Shown: piece after piece, positions 10,797 to 27,040 of the stretch
Position numbering within the stretch: the first letter of the stretch is position 1
Layout: every line of letters begins with the position of its first letter
Source: Spinellus fusiger
Lineage: Eukaryota; Mucoromycota; Mucoromycetes; Mucorales; Phycomycetaceae
Reading direction: 5' to 3'
DNA length: 64,000 nucleotides
Assembly (NCBI GenBank): GCA_025094145.1
Contig: JALLLS010000069.1
Location: 120,891-184,890, forward strand
Position numbers and translations under genes: made by a program
The notes under the pieces: model-generated
The model's database searches: none
What the model saw: the letters and a program-made list of their open reading frames with translations, nothing else
Told to the model about the DNA's origin: nothing

Positions 10797-12075
10797 CAAT
10801 CACACCCAATTGAATTTAATACTTTTGAAAATAAATTTCAGGAAGAAATAGATAGACCATGTTTAAAATTAAATAAAACACTCCATTTGATCTAGGACCT
10901 CGAAACATTGGCACAACAAAGATCAACATATTTAATTATAGAAAATATAATAATAATACAGCTAATATTTTGTATGGCCTCCTTTGGCATCAATGACTGT
11001 CTGGTATCTGTCCATCATACTTTGAATTTATTGTTATGCAAGTTTAATACTAACTCACCCCCACTCCTCTGCAAGTAGAGCCTTCAAACCTTCAACATTG
11101 GTAATAGATACCCTTCCTTATTTGATTCGTCTTTTCAAGGCCCACTAGAGGTGTTCAATTGAGTTCAAGTCAGGGATTTGTGTGTGATAGTACTCAAAGA
11201 ACCCTAATCTGATGTGTCTATTCTCACCATCTAGCATAGGACTCAGTATGGTAGTCAGCACCCTCTTCTTAGAACAAAAACTCATTGTCCTCCTTTCTAG
11301 TGCAATTCCATAAACCAAGGATGAAACTCACTAGCCAAAAATTTGATATATTTGTCTTGGATTACAGTGCCATCAACAAAGACTCACGGGCCAAATCCGC
11401 CTGACCAAAAACAACTCCAGAGCATGACACTATCACCACCAAACTTTGTTATTGGAATAATATAATTAGGATCATGATGTTCTCCAACTTTTCTGATGAC
11501 ATCTCTTCATTGGTTGTTTTTCCAATTGACATGTTCCCTAGCACAGCAAAATCTGTTCTCATTGTGCTTTTTGTTAAGGCTAGCTTATGGTCTACATAAA
11601 ATGATCCGAATCCTAACTGATTGCAGTAGCTCATAATAGTGTTTCTAAATACATCAGCCTCAAACTTCAATATTCCCGATTTCAGCTAATCGTAGGAGGC
11701 AAATGGATACCTTCCAATGACCTTTTCTAGGTGTCTATAGTCTTTCTCACTGGCATTTTATGTTTTCCATGACTCTTTAAACGCAATGATGACCCACGTT
11801 CTTTGATACTTCTGATAATCTTTTGAACTGTGGGTTTTTTCATCTTTTGCAATAACAGTCAATTTTAATCCAGCCTTCAACAGGTAATAAATGCCCCATC
11901 ATCTTCTATGTTTTGTCTTTTTATATTCTCCATGAGTGTGAGCTTCTGACTATCTATCTGATATAGTGTATTGTCTTAACACTATTTAGAGAGAAAAAGA
12001 GTTTTATGCAAAAGAAAAAAGTTTCTTTTTTTTATTAAAATTTAGGCAAGTATTAAATTCAATTGGGTGTGACTG
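10797..12075 (-). mobile_element. Tc1/mariner element, family 1, copy A (inactive)
   Basis: A 1279-bp element bounded by TA on both sides (10795-10796, 12076-12077), with inverted ends CAATCACACCCAATTG and CAATTGGGTGTGACTG and a further shared stretch of about 28 bp. The minus strand carries a decayed Tc1 transposase. A helix-turn-helix region is near the right end, a GGDSVMLWSCFWSGG block near 11400-11450 (the Tc1 GGGSVMVWGCF block) and a DLNSIEHLWWAL block near 11150, including the third catalytic region. The frame is broken by several stops. Copy B (59633-60912) is almost identical over the right 600 bp, so the spread was fairly recent. Confidence 0.9.
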
Positions 12076-12687
12076 TATTAATAACGAATGGATCGGATTC
12101 AGTAATTACTCCTAAGTTTTTTCCATGCGATTTTCCCTTGAAGTAAAGGGTATATTGCTGACTGGGTGAAATCACTCTAGGAATATAGACCTCCATACTG
12201 CCCTTTGTGATAGAAGCAGAATGCTTATTAGCTTTTTCTAATAAATTAAGACATAGTTAGTATCTATTGCATACACTCTTTTATTTGCTTACTGAATGCC
12301 TTTACTTCATTTTTTGAAGGATACTCGTGAAGCCCCAATTTAACACTAGATACACAATTATGAGTCAAGGCTGATTGTAGTATTTTCATTACTTACTTGG
12401 TAAATAGATTACTCTCCTTTCCACTGATAGTTCCTTCCCTAAATAAAAAGATGTTAGTTTGATACAATTCAAGTGCATGTTGAAGGTTTACCAGTAGACT
12501 GTATAGTTCTTTCCAGTTTCCCAAACAGTATTAGCGTTAGGATCACTACTGTATGTTTTTGGAATAAGTTAGCCAAACAAGCAATTTGAATAGTCAAACA
12601 AATAACTTACAATTTCATTTTTATCCCATTCTGAGCAGAGACAAGAGATACTAAAGCAATGATGGGGATCAGGACTGACTTCAACAT
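12059..12687 (-). CDS. Small secreted KRE9/KNH-type cell-wall protein, 3' end altered by Tc1
   Basis: Five exons join in phase: 12611-12687, 12492-12548, 12397-12438, 12293-12345, 12059-12237, giving 135 aa. Residues 1-18 form a signal peptide (MLKSVLIPIIALVSLVSAQ). The mature part has the KRE9/KNH Ig-like pattern: SDPNANTVWETGKNYTVYW, VKLGLHE, KGSMEVYIP, SPSQQYTLYFKG and SDPFVI. Such proteins are secreted and linked to beta-glucan/cell-wall assembly in fungi. The last five residues and the stop codon TGA lie inside the terminal inverted repeat of the Tc1 element at 10797-12075. The native C-terminus therefore lay just beyond FVI and has been replaced by a short tail. The domain seems complete, so function may survive. 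Confidence 0.75.
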
Positions 12688-13619
12688 AGTGAATTAAAAG
12701 ATTAAAACTTGATGAATAATATTTATAATAAAATAATACCATAGCCTTTAGACAACCTTTATATACTAATCTTTCTCTGTGTAGTGTAGGAATTGTGATT
12801 GAACCATTTAATCTATCCTATTTTCATAAGAGATCTTTATTTCAGTATTTATCTTTTGCTGAATAATTAAAGATTTTAATACTTAGTTTTATTGAGAATT
12901 TCTATAACATTTGCCTATTTATGCACCTTTCTATAGATACCATTTATCTTGTCTATCTGAAAATCAGAATGATATTCTGTGTATTGATAATTCCTGAATT
13001 TTTATTGTCATAAAACCAATATTTTGGTATATCTTTAACAATCTTTTAATACAATCTTTTAATGAAATATCGATATTTGTATTTGAAACTAATTTTGTTA
13101 TTCGTAAGCTTAACCTATAAGATTTTCCGTAGTATGTTTATCTTTTTTCTTTTTCTTTTTCTTTATTATTATTATTAGTAATATGTAGGGCTCTATTTTG
13201 ATTTATATGTTTATAGAAGAAAATGAAGTTTTATATAGAATTCTTTTTCTTCTTAAATTTGATATCTAGGATGACCTGCTCAAAGAATACAATAAAATCC
13301 CATGTAAGAGTGGCAAATCATTAATCTATGCGAGTATAAACATGATAAGTAGCAATACTGATCGGTGTAGCACAATAATATTATCAGGTAGAATCGATCA
13401 CAGGCAGGAAACAAACTGTGTCTATGTATTGTGAGTCTCTGCATTGTGATACATGCCTGTAATACTTTACAGCTAAACAAACAAACAAACAAACAAACAA
13501 ACATATACTGATGTGTGAATTCGATGAGAGATATTCCATATCACGGCCCATTTCTATTCATTATAAACATATGACAGACTTCAAAAACAAAACAAAACAT
13601 AAACATTCATATATATTTA
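12688..13619. other. Intergenic, AT-rich, with (AAAC)n
   Basis: Upstream region of the KNH-like gene. It contains an AAAC tandem run at about 13474-13503 and poly-pyrimidine stretches near 13140-13165. No other gene is supported. Confidence 0.55.
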
Positions 13620-13948
13620 TTGGAAAAAAAATCATCAATGCTTGATGTTTCTATTCTTTGCCTCTCCTAAAGATTTCAACTTTCGTCCCATATTATCAAT
13701 GAGATTCATCGTAGGTTCAATGAGTAAATTATTCCAAGCCAACAGAGTCTGCCAGATCATGGACAGTACTTGTCAATATCATTCTCTTTCATAAAGTTTT
13801 TTTCAGAATATCCCAAAGAATTACAATAGGGTTCAAGTCAAAGCCACGGGACGGCCATTAATTCTTATAGTTATGCCTTTTTCCCTTCCTTCCACCTCTT
13901 AGTCATTATGCTTGTATGGCATGGTGTTCTCATATTTACAGATAACTC
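13620..13948 (-). pseudogene. Degenerate Tc1-like transposase fragment
   Basis: On the minus strand, WPSRGFDLNPIVILWDIL is readable near 13800-13860. It corresponds to the Tc1 block WPSQSPDLNPIEHLWD that carries the third catalytic residue. The remainder is full of stops. It differs from Tc1 families 1 and 2 of this window. It ends where repeat R1 copy 2 begins. Confidence 0.65.
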
Positions 13949-14206
13949 AGAAAGATTGCACATTTTCAGATTCAGTTATGATATTATAGTGAGTCAGCCT
14001 ATATTTACGAGTTGTGGTTTCTTATTATACTCATTAATATCTTTTTATTTTAAATATATAAGTATATAATATAGACTCATTTATATCTGTACAAAACCAT
14101 TTTACATAAAGTATAAAACCAACGACCCACAAACTTAGTCTATTATTACTCCACTATCAATCACTAACATTGCTTATATACTGATAATGGGCCTTGATCT
14201 ATTTGA
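13948..14206. repeat. Dispersed repeat R1, copy 2 (3'-truncated)
   Basis: Matches 33152-33425 from AGAAAGATTGCACATTTT through GGGCCTTGATCTATTTGA, then diverges abruptly. Copy 3 has two extra AAGTATAT units in its centre. Confidence 0.85.
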
Positions 14207-16143
<1,937 letters not shown>

Positions 16144-16222
16144 ATCCCATTCATCAATAAAAGAAAGAGAGTGTGTGTGTTCTATAAATGTCCTTTTATT
16201 TAGTATATCCTCCTTTTCTATT

Positions 16223-17708
16223 ATGGTTCTTGCTCACTTTCCAAACACACGAGCGTCAGTAGAAGACACTCTTCTTTACCCAGAAGGAGCTCCTCTTCTA
16301 GGAAACGAGTCACAAGAAAGCCTGCTTCTCCACCCACCCAATACTCACTCTTCTATCCTGCCTTTCCTCAGTAGGCCTTGTTCACAGGCCCGTCAGCTAC
16401 AAAAGAGATGTCTCCTCACCACCCCACCCCACCCACTGTATGGCTGCAAAGTGGCTGTCCTTATTGTCTTTGGCTCTGTCTTGTCTTTGGCAGTGTTTCT
16501 TTCCTTGTATTCCATTCCTGCCCCTCTTCCTGCCCCTCTCCTGCCTGATAAAGTCACCAACACTTCTGCACGCTTCCTCACTCTGAACATCTTTATGCGT
16601 CCACCAGGCATCAAAAACAACTTCTCAGACTATAAGAGTGAGCGACTGGACTATATTATCCACTCCATTCTTCCTCGCTATGATATTATTGCTATGCAAG
16701 AGGCCTTTGCTTTTGCCAATCATCGAATGGATACACTACTACAACAGGCACGCTCCCTGGGCTTCAACTACTACCTCACCACACCTCACCATCCACCCTG
16801 GGCATTCACAGTCGATGGTGGACTTCTTCTCCTCTCCCGGTTTCCTATTCGACAGTCCAATGTGCTTGAATTCCCTCGAGGTCTTCATAGTGATTGGTAC
16901 GTTTGAGAAAAAAGAAAAAAAAGAAAAAGAACAGCAAGTGCAAGTGGAAAAGGGGGCATTCATCTTGTTCCTCTCTCCTCTTTGTTAGGCTGGCCTCCAA
17001 AGGTGTGCTCCATGCATTGGTAGAACTGAATGCCACACGCCATATGCATCTGTACACGAGCCATACCCAAGCATCCTACATCAAAAAGGGAGGTCTGGAT
17101 CCACAAGACACTCTGATGCGATATTCCCAATTCCACCTCATCCACCAGTTCATCAAAAACACGGCTTCCAATGACGCCCACCCTATTCTATTAGCAGGCG
17201 ATTTGAATGTCAATGCAATTGATCCTGTTGTTCCCAATGGTAATTCTACAGCGTATAATGCTATGATGGTCATTCTGTCAGGCAGGGGTGTGCAGACAGA
17301 TCCTGCAGTGCCTACATTGACATGGGAGGAGGATTGGCAGCTGGAGTGGAGGGATAAGGGATACGAGACCTTTCATGCTCATCCAGTGACATTTGGAGAT
17401 GTAAAGATCGTCAACAATCGAACAGTGGCTGCTGAAAAGGTGTTAACAAACACAGATCAGTGGAAGACACAGCAGAGTCTGGATAGGCTTCTATGGGTGG
17501 AGCGTAATGCGTTGCTACAGGTGCAGAATGTAAAGGTGCAGAAGTTCCATGTGAGGAATACGACGACGACCACTGTTCACTTTACACAGATATCAGGTAA
17601 ATAAGAGAGAAGAGGGAGAAGAGGGGATTTTGTTGGTATGGCAGTGGCATCTAATACTGATTCTATGGTATAGACCATTATGGTATGAGTTGTGATCTTC
17701 ATGTTTAA
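16223..17708 (+). CDS. Membrane-anchored sphingomyelin phosphodiesterase (EEP fold)
   Basis: Three exons, 16223-16896, 16989-17596 and 17674-17708, give about 438 aa. A single hydrophobic span near residues 75-95 (VAVLIVFGSVLSLAVFLSLY) follows a cytosolic-looking leader, suggesting a type II membrane protein. The catalytic endonuclease/exonuclease/phosphatase motifs are in order: LNIFMRPPG, MQEAF (metal-binding Glu), the restored junction SDWLASKGVLHA, LYTSHTQASY, AGDLNVNA, and ISDHYGMSCDLHV at the C-terminus. Splicing is needed to form ISDHYG, which supplies the catalytic His; without the last exon the enzyme would be dead. SDW-KGVLHA and the HTQASY block favour sphingomyelinase over other EEP enzymes. 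Substrate is inferred. Confidence 0.85.
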
Positions 17709-17792
17709 TAAAATACATACATACATACATACATACATCTACATTTTTTATCTATTACTCTCATATTACCATTGCTATTAGTGCAGTTGTTC

Positions 17793-19079
17793 TCAGCGCA
17801 AACCCACTGCTTTCATTATTTGTAGCTTATTCTCATTCGCCACTTGCTCTGCTCTGGCAGCTCCTTCATCAAGAACACTGTCGACATACCCCACATCCTT
17901 CTCCAGCCGAGCCAACTCTTGTTGAATGGGTGTCAGTCGCTCAATAATAGCCGCTGTCACCAGATCCTTGAATGTCTTTGTACTTTGAATCCCTTCAAAA
18001 TCACGCACAGCCACTGTAGGATCCATAGTGCGCATGGCAGCATACAGACCCACAAGATTAGACACACCTGGACGCTCAGGATCCAATGTGATGCTTCGTA
18101 GGCCATCTGTTGTGGCACGAGCAATCTTGGCTTGGATGACATGGGGAGGATCAACAAGATGAATGCGACTGTTTTCTGATGGATCTGATTTGGACATCTT
18201 TACATTTGGATCATGAAGAGACATAACACGCTTGGTGGGTGCTAATGAAATCCAAGGAAGGAGGAGGGGGAGGGGTTATTCTCTGCTGCTGGGATTCTTT
18301 CTTTCTACCGCCTACTTACGAATAATGGCTTCAGGAAGAGGAAACAGAGGCTCAAATGTAGAATTAAAGGCACTGCCAATATCACGAGCCAATTCCAAAT
18401 GCTGGATCTGATCTTCTCCTATAGGTACATGTGTAGATCTTGGAGGGTGAGTTTGCTGATGAACAAGGCAGAGGAGGCTTACTTGTAGAGAAGAATGTCT
18501 GCTGCTTGAAGAACAGGATAGTCAAACAACCCCATACGCAATCCTTGTACTTTGGAGGGATCTGCCAGAAGAGTAGCATGGTCGTGGTTGGATGTCTTTC
18601 CTAGTTTTGTCTGTAGAGAGTGCTCAGTCGTGGATCCTTTTCTTGTATTTACCTTCCACTGTGTCATACGGCCCAGCCACCCCACTGGTGTTATACAGTT
18701 GAATATCCAAGCAAGTTCAGCATGAGCAGACACTCGACTCTGTTCAAATAATACACTGCGTTTGGGGTCAATACCACACGCCAGCAGTGTCATGGCCACC
18801 TCTCTCTTGCCCTGGCGCAATATCTCGGGGGACTGTCGCATGGTAATAGCATGCAGGTCAACAATACTGTAGTAGTTGACTGTGTTGGTCTGAGCAGCGC
18901 CAGGTTGGAGGCGCACCCAGTTATCCAATGCTCCGAGGTAATTACCCAAGTGAGGTTTGCCTGTAGGTTGAATACCCGAGAAGATAACCTGGGCTGGACT
19001 GACAGTAGATAAAGAACGCTATTCACAGTCCATTTTAGTACGAGAGTTGGGTTATTGGTCTTGAGATTACTTTAAGCAT
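17793..19079 (-). CDS. MSW1: Tryptophanyl-tRNA synthetase, bacterial/mitochondrial type
   Basis: Five exons, 19071-19079, 18653-19018, 18483-18610, 18320-18438 and 17793-18241, give 356 aa. The class I signatures are [14 protein letters not shown] (HIGH equivalent), [17 protein letters not shown] and the KMSKS loop in [13 protein letters not shown]. The short leader [13 protein letters not shown] is basic and Ser-rich and fits a mitochondrial presequence. It depends on a 9-nt first exon whose intron has a TACTAA branch site; without it an in-frame stop precedes the enzyme. Bacterial-type TrpRS in fungi charges mitochondrial tRNA-Trp. The gene is convergent with the sphingomyelinase gene, 84 bp away. 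Confidence 0.92.
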
Positions 19080-19441
19080 AAAGATAAACAGGGAAGGGGG
19101 AAGGAGGAAGGGTACGGCTGGGTATCGTTTAGCTTTTGATTTGACTGTTCTTGTTGTAAGGAGGTGGTGGGTTGTATTCAGCAGTCACAGTCTATGCCAC
19201 TGTCTTTTACAGATCAGCCCCACCTACCATCACCAGCCAATCATTGACATGGTATAGAGACTCTCTTATGTCCCTACACACACACAGAAGCTCCTTGGAG
19301 AAATATTTTTATTAGTTAGACCCTGAAAATAAATATATATTCTCTCTAGAATTCACTCTCTTTATCATTCATTCTATTCATAGATAGATAAGACTCACTT
19401 CTACCTGTTTTTGTTGATGTTCCTGACTATTTCTTGGCATA
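19080..19441. other. Intergenic upstream of TrpRS
   Basis: Contains purine-rich and CA-rich patches and no gene. It ends at the TA that precedes a TIR element. Confidence 0.5.
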
Positions 19442-20475
19442 CACACCCAAAGATTTTTGGGATATATAAAGAAATTAACTGACTATAAAATCATAATGTT
19501 TATATGATTGGCTAATATGTTAGAAAAGGCCTATTCGCTGTGTGAATAATATATTCAAAATCCCCTTTGCTTATTTTAGCAATAATGATAGACTCTGCAA
19601 TTGAAAAGTATAAGGTTGGATATAAAAGGAAGAAATTAAGCTATCATTAAAACTCAGTCACTACTATTCTTTTAACATAATGTGCTATCATCAGTGAAGT
19701 AAAACAATTAAAGAAGGTTATAGACACTACAAAAGGCTGTTCTTGATATAAATATAGAAGGTAAGTAGTGTCTTTATCAGGGATTGAGTTTATTTTAATC
19801 CACAAGACACTCATTGTTTTGTTATTAAGTAGAGATTCTTAAGTCAGTCTCAAGTGGTCTATTCTTCCTTCTATACTGTCAATGGTGTCTAGGGTAGACT
19901 TCCAAGCATAGCTATTTGTATCTTAAAGACAAATCACAAGAATTTTAGGGTGTAGATTCTATTTCTACAAACTAAATACACTTGGACAATAGCCATAGCC
20001 ATAATATAGTATTAGCTACATTATTATAATAAACAATTTTATCCATAATGTCGTAATATTTTTTCCCATAATTGGAATTATCACTCTTTTGGGAATTAGG
20101 ATTCATTTATTACTAAACTAAGAAGAGGACTCTTGAATATCAAGGGATGTCGATAGTTCATAGTATTTTGATAGAATACCCCTGAATCTATACCATTAGA
20201 AAAATTATAAAAGACGTATTAATTCCATTCAATAAACAACAGAGTTTAAATGCACTTTCTACTGTTCCGTATACCTTTGGCCTAAGAACCCAAAGACGAC
20301 AATAAACACTATTTTATTGATAATACAATTTGATAGTGAGGTATTCTACAAAAAAAGAAATTGGATATCCACAAGTATCTTATTTTTAAACACCGTTCCA
20401 TAAAAAGAAATCTTTTCCACGACGTAAAGGGAAGGAAATATCACCGCCTCAAGGCCAGAAGCATCTTTGGGTGTG
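19442..20475. mobile_element. TIR element (CACACC family), non-autonomous copy
   Basis: A 1034-bp element with inverted ends CACACCCAAAGAT (19442-19454) and ATCTTTGGGTGTG (20463-20475). The left flank is TA; the right flank is AA where TA would be expected. Its right end (TCCATAAAA, CGTAAAGG, ATCACCGC, AAGGCCAGA) closely matches the right end of the Fanzor-bearing element at 47023. Its interior matches 59240-61125. No protein is encoded. It is an intact (empty) version of the site where Tc1 copy B is inserted in the 57623-61125 relative. Confidence 0.8.
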
Positions 20476-21080
20476 AACCCAATAAGACATGACCCATAAA
20501 TCAGTTTTCATTTCAATTTCATTTCAATTCAATTCAATTCCTTGTCACTTCTCTCCCCGTCATTGGAGCCACTTGTACAACTCATAAGACTGAGTAGTAC
20601 CAATAGGTAAAGATAATCCATGTCATGTATGGAAATCCACAAGGGGGTTTTCAAGGGAAGTGCACGCTACTGACTTTCTACAGAAAGACAGAGATGAAAG
20701 ACATCTACTTCCTTAGCAGAAGTAGCAGTGGAATTTCATTAGCAAACAGACTCTGTTCCAAGGCTATACAATGGTTGCTCAACGGAAATGCTTGTGATTT
20801 TCCCATGACTTACTATAGAAAAAAAGAAAAGAAATAATAATAATAATAATAATATAGAACATCGACCATTGACAGTGCTCAGGCTTCGGCCTTGTCTCGG
20901 AGTCTCTTTCTTGGTAAGGATCTGTGTATCCAGTGCCAAACTAAAGATGGGAAATGCTTGTAATTATGATCTTTTTCCTTCTATCGATGTCTCCGCCTCT
21001 GTATAATGCGGGGAAAATGTCTATCCTAGGAGAGACAGTGGTATATAAGGTCACTCCAATGTCTTTACCTTTCTTTTCTA

Positions 21081-21112
<32 letters not shown>

Positions 21113-21131
21113 CACTCTTTACAATCAGATC
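20476..21131. other. Intergenic, with (AAT)n runs
   Basis: AT-rich DNA with AAT repeats at about 20836-20856 and 21081-21108. A TATATAAGG stretch near 21042 could be a TATA box for the F-box/WD40 gene. The 20625-20837 frame has no recognisable domain. Confidence 0.5.
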
Positions 21132-22905
21132 ATGACGACGACTGCTGATGCTGCCTATAGCCTACTTCATCCTCTTGTTTATCCACTCCAACCTAAAGAG
21201 AAAGGACACTCTCCCACTTATTTTGCTCTTATCACTCAAAAAGACGGGACAACCATCACCAAATGCCTCAATCCCTCCAACATCAAACGAGTCTCTTCTC
21301 GAGTCTCTTCATTCACCCACAGCCATAAACAGATTCGTACACCACCCTTCTATCGACGCCTACCAAAATACATACAATTCAATCGTGGTATTTCTCAGCT
21401 ATATACCCTTTCTTCTTCTTCTCTTTTCACTCCAAAACATACACAGAAGAGTGAGTATTGACATGAAAAAGAAAAATGAAAAAGAAAGAAAGAAAGAAAG
21501 AAAGAAAGAATATACAATCATAAACTCATGGTATTCTTAATAGCCTATTTGTATGACTTACCGACAGAAATACTTATCCATATCCTTATCTACCTTGATG
21601 TTGGCACTGTCCTCACCCACACTAGTCACGTCTCAAAAGCACTGAATGCCCTATGTCAGACCAATGCCCTATGGTATTCACTGTTCTCCTACCAATTCCA
21701 CTCACCTCCACCCCCACCCCCACACACAACACCCCTTCCCTCTTCTTATTACTACAACCTGTACAAATCCCAGCACCATCTTGCTGTACGGTGGCAGTAT
21801 GGAAAGGCCACCACACGCCACCTCAATGGCCACACTGCTACTGTTTATTGTCTTGCATGGATAGATACATCCCACATCCTTAGTGGGAGTCGGGATGGTG
21901 ACATTCTCCACTGGGACCTGTCTTCCTCCAACTACACACGACACTCTGCTCATCAGAGTAGTGTGTTGTGCATGTGTTATGATTCTCAGTATGGCCTATT
22001 GACAGGATCGTCCGACACGACGTGCATTGTATGGTCTAAAGAACTTGTGCCTATCCAACACCTGAGAGGACACACAGGAGGTATTTTGGATGTATGTTTT
22101 GTGGGTCCATGGTATGTGAGTGCTTCTAGAGACCATACACTTCGGGTGTGGAAAGGAGAATCCACCCACTACACTCTGTCTCTTCAGAGTCTAGTCTATG
22201 CCATTGCTCCCTATGGCACCCACCAATGTGTCAGTGCTACTGGAGAGGGGCGTCTGCAGCTGTGGGATCTTACAACAGGACAGTGCTCAAGGACAATGAC
22301 CCATCCCTTTGGATTGTCATGCATGCGAGTCTACGGCAATAGGATTTACAGTGGCGGGGTGGATGGTAGATTAAGGATTTGGAATGTGGAGACGGGTGCA
22401 TGTTTATTTGAATCCAGTGGACATCCCAGTACAATTCGTACCTTGGACTGTTTGGAGGTAAGAATGGCCTATAGATCTAGATATAGTATAGTGTAGTGTA
22501 GTATAGTGTAGTATAGTATAATATAAAATGAACATATAGACAGAGTGGAAGGGATACTGAATTCTTGTCTGTTGAGTAGGATAAGATTGTTAGTGGCTGT
22601 CATGATGGTACATTGCGTGTCTGGGATAAAAAGACAGGGCACTGCTTATTGAGTTTTCAAACTGGTTATGCCAATTGTATTTACAGTGTGTTGTTAAGTC
22701 GATCTTGTATCATAAGGTAGTGTGCCGTGAGCTTATCGTTTTAGTCTTGGAAAAAGAAAAGAAAGGAGAAAGGAGAAAGAATCTCCTCCACTGTCCATTC
22801 TTACTAATGGACATGATGATTGATTTTAGTGCGGGAAAAGGGCATCAAATCTTAGTCCTTAATTTTAGCAATGGATTGTCAATTGTCGATGCGTCTTCTC
22901 ATTAA
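21132..22905 (+). CDS. F-box and WD40-repeat protein (SCF substrate receptor type)
   Basis: Exons 21132-21450, 21544-22457, 22580-22716 and 22830-22905 give about 481 aa. A roughly 106-residue Ser/Lys/Tyr-rich leader precedes an F-box (LYDLPTEILIHILIYLDV, with LNALC and LWYSLF). Seven WD40-like blades follow, for example LNGHTATVYCLAW, LSGSRDGDILHWDL, LRGHTGGILDVCF, SASRDHTLRVWK, GRLQLWDLTTG, YSGGVDGRLRIWNVETG and the spliced VSGCHDGTLRVWDKKTG. F-box proteins with WD40 propellers recruit phosphorylated substrates to SCF ubiquitin ligases; the substrate here is unknown. A shorter start at 21528 inside the first intron is possible. I prefer the longer form because gtgagt...aatag splices in phase. 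A (GAAA)n run lies in that intron. Confidence 0.78.
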
Positions 22906-23266
22906 AGAAAAAGAATACTCTTTCTTTCTTTCTTTTACTCTATAAAAATAGTTCTTTTGTTTATATAAAGGGATTTATTTATTTATTTTTATATATACAC
23001 ATTCAACGGCTTCAAGAAAGACCACTCTTCATCCCATGTAAAAGTAGTACGCATACAATAACACCCATCTCATGAGTCCATGTTTATTCCCTCAATACCA
23101 CCACAAAACGTCAATGTCAAGGGCTGTGCATGCTTTTCTTTTCTTTCCTATATATATATATATATAAACAAAACAATATAACAATATAACAATATAACAA
23201 CAGGAATGAACTTATAGATTCTAATCCACCTTCTAGGATTTCATCCTATCTGTAATAATAAACAGA
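22906..23266. other. Convergent intergenic region
   Basis: 361 bp between two converging genes. It contains TTTATTTA, a (TA)n run near 23152-23166 and an AACAATAT tandem stretch near 23170-23200. No gene. Confidence 0.6.
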
Positions 23267-26405
<3,139 letters not shown>

Positions 26406-27040
26406 GGTTCTGCTTAATAGATTCAAATAATAGCTGGTAGAACTGAGAAGAAAACAAAATAGAAGAAAACAAAATAGAAACAGAAAAGAAGAGGCGACTT
26501 TTTTTATATGTATTTTTTAAAAGAAAGACGGAAGTGTAAAATATAGAAAATAGAGATAAAAAAGGATAATAAAAAAAGATAATAAAAAAAGATAATAAAA
26601 AAAGATAATAAAAATAAAAAAAAAAGATGAAACGTGCGTCGTGGTTTAAACAGTGCTTATCAGATAGTAAGCACTTTGCTTGGGACCTGTGACTTGTTCA
26701 ACAGACACACGTTGGAGGCGATCGTTGAAAAGAGGAATAGCAAGCCTCTGTGTGAATGATTTTAAAGAGGAAAAATAAATAGGTGACACGGAAGCAGTCA
26801 TTGATCTGAGGAGCGGAGATGAGTGGGAGATGTCCCTCATTTCTTTTTTTTTTTAACAGTGAAGAACAAGAAAGTGACAGTAGAAGACATATCCAAAAGG
26901 GCAATACACTTTCTTATTGGCTAATAGAGAGAACAAAAGGGTCTATTCACTAGAAAGAAAAAAAGAAAGTCACCCACCCACCCTACTCCATCTTAATATA
27001 CACCACCGCCTTCCCCTGTTCTGCTATAGGAGCCACGGCT
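26406..27040. other. Intergenic, with A-rich tandem repeat
   Basis: Upstream of PFK. It holds a tandem of AAAAAAAGATAATA units at about 26557-26628. The minus frames at 26646-26904 have no recognisable domain. Confidence 0.6.

Noticed and set aside
21148..21540. A 130-residue frame with hydrophobic N- and C-terminal stretches
   Set aside because: The overlapping frame from 21132 splices in phase into the F-box exon, so this one is probably a shadow.
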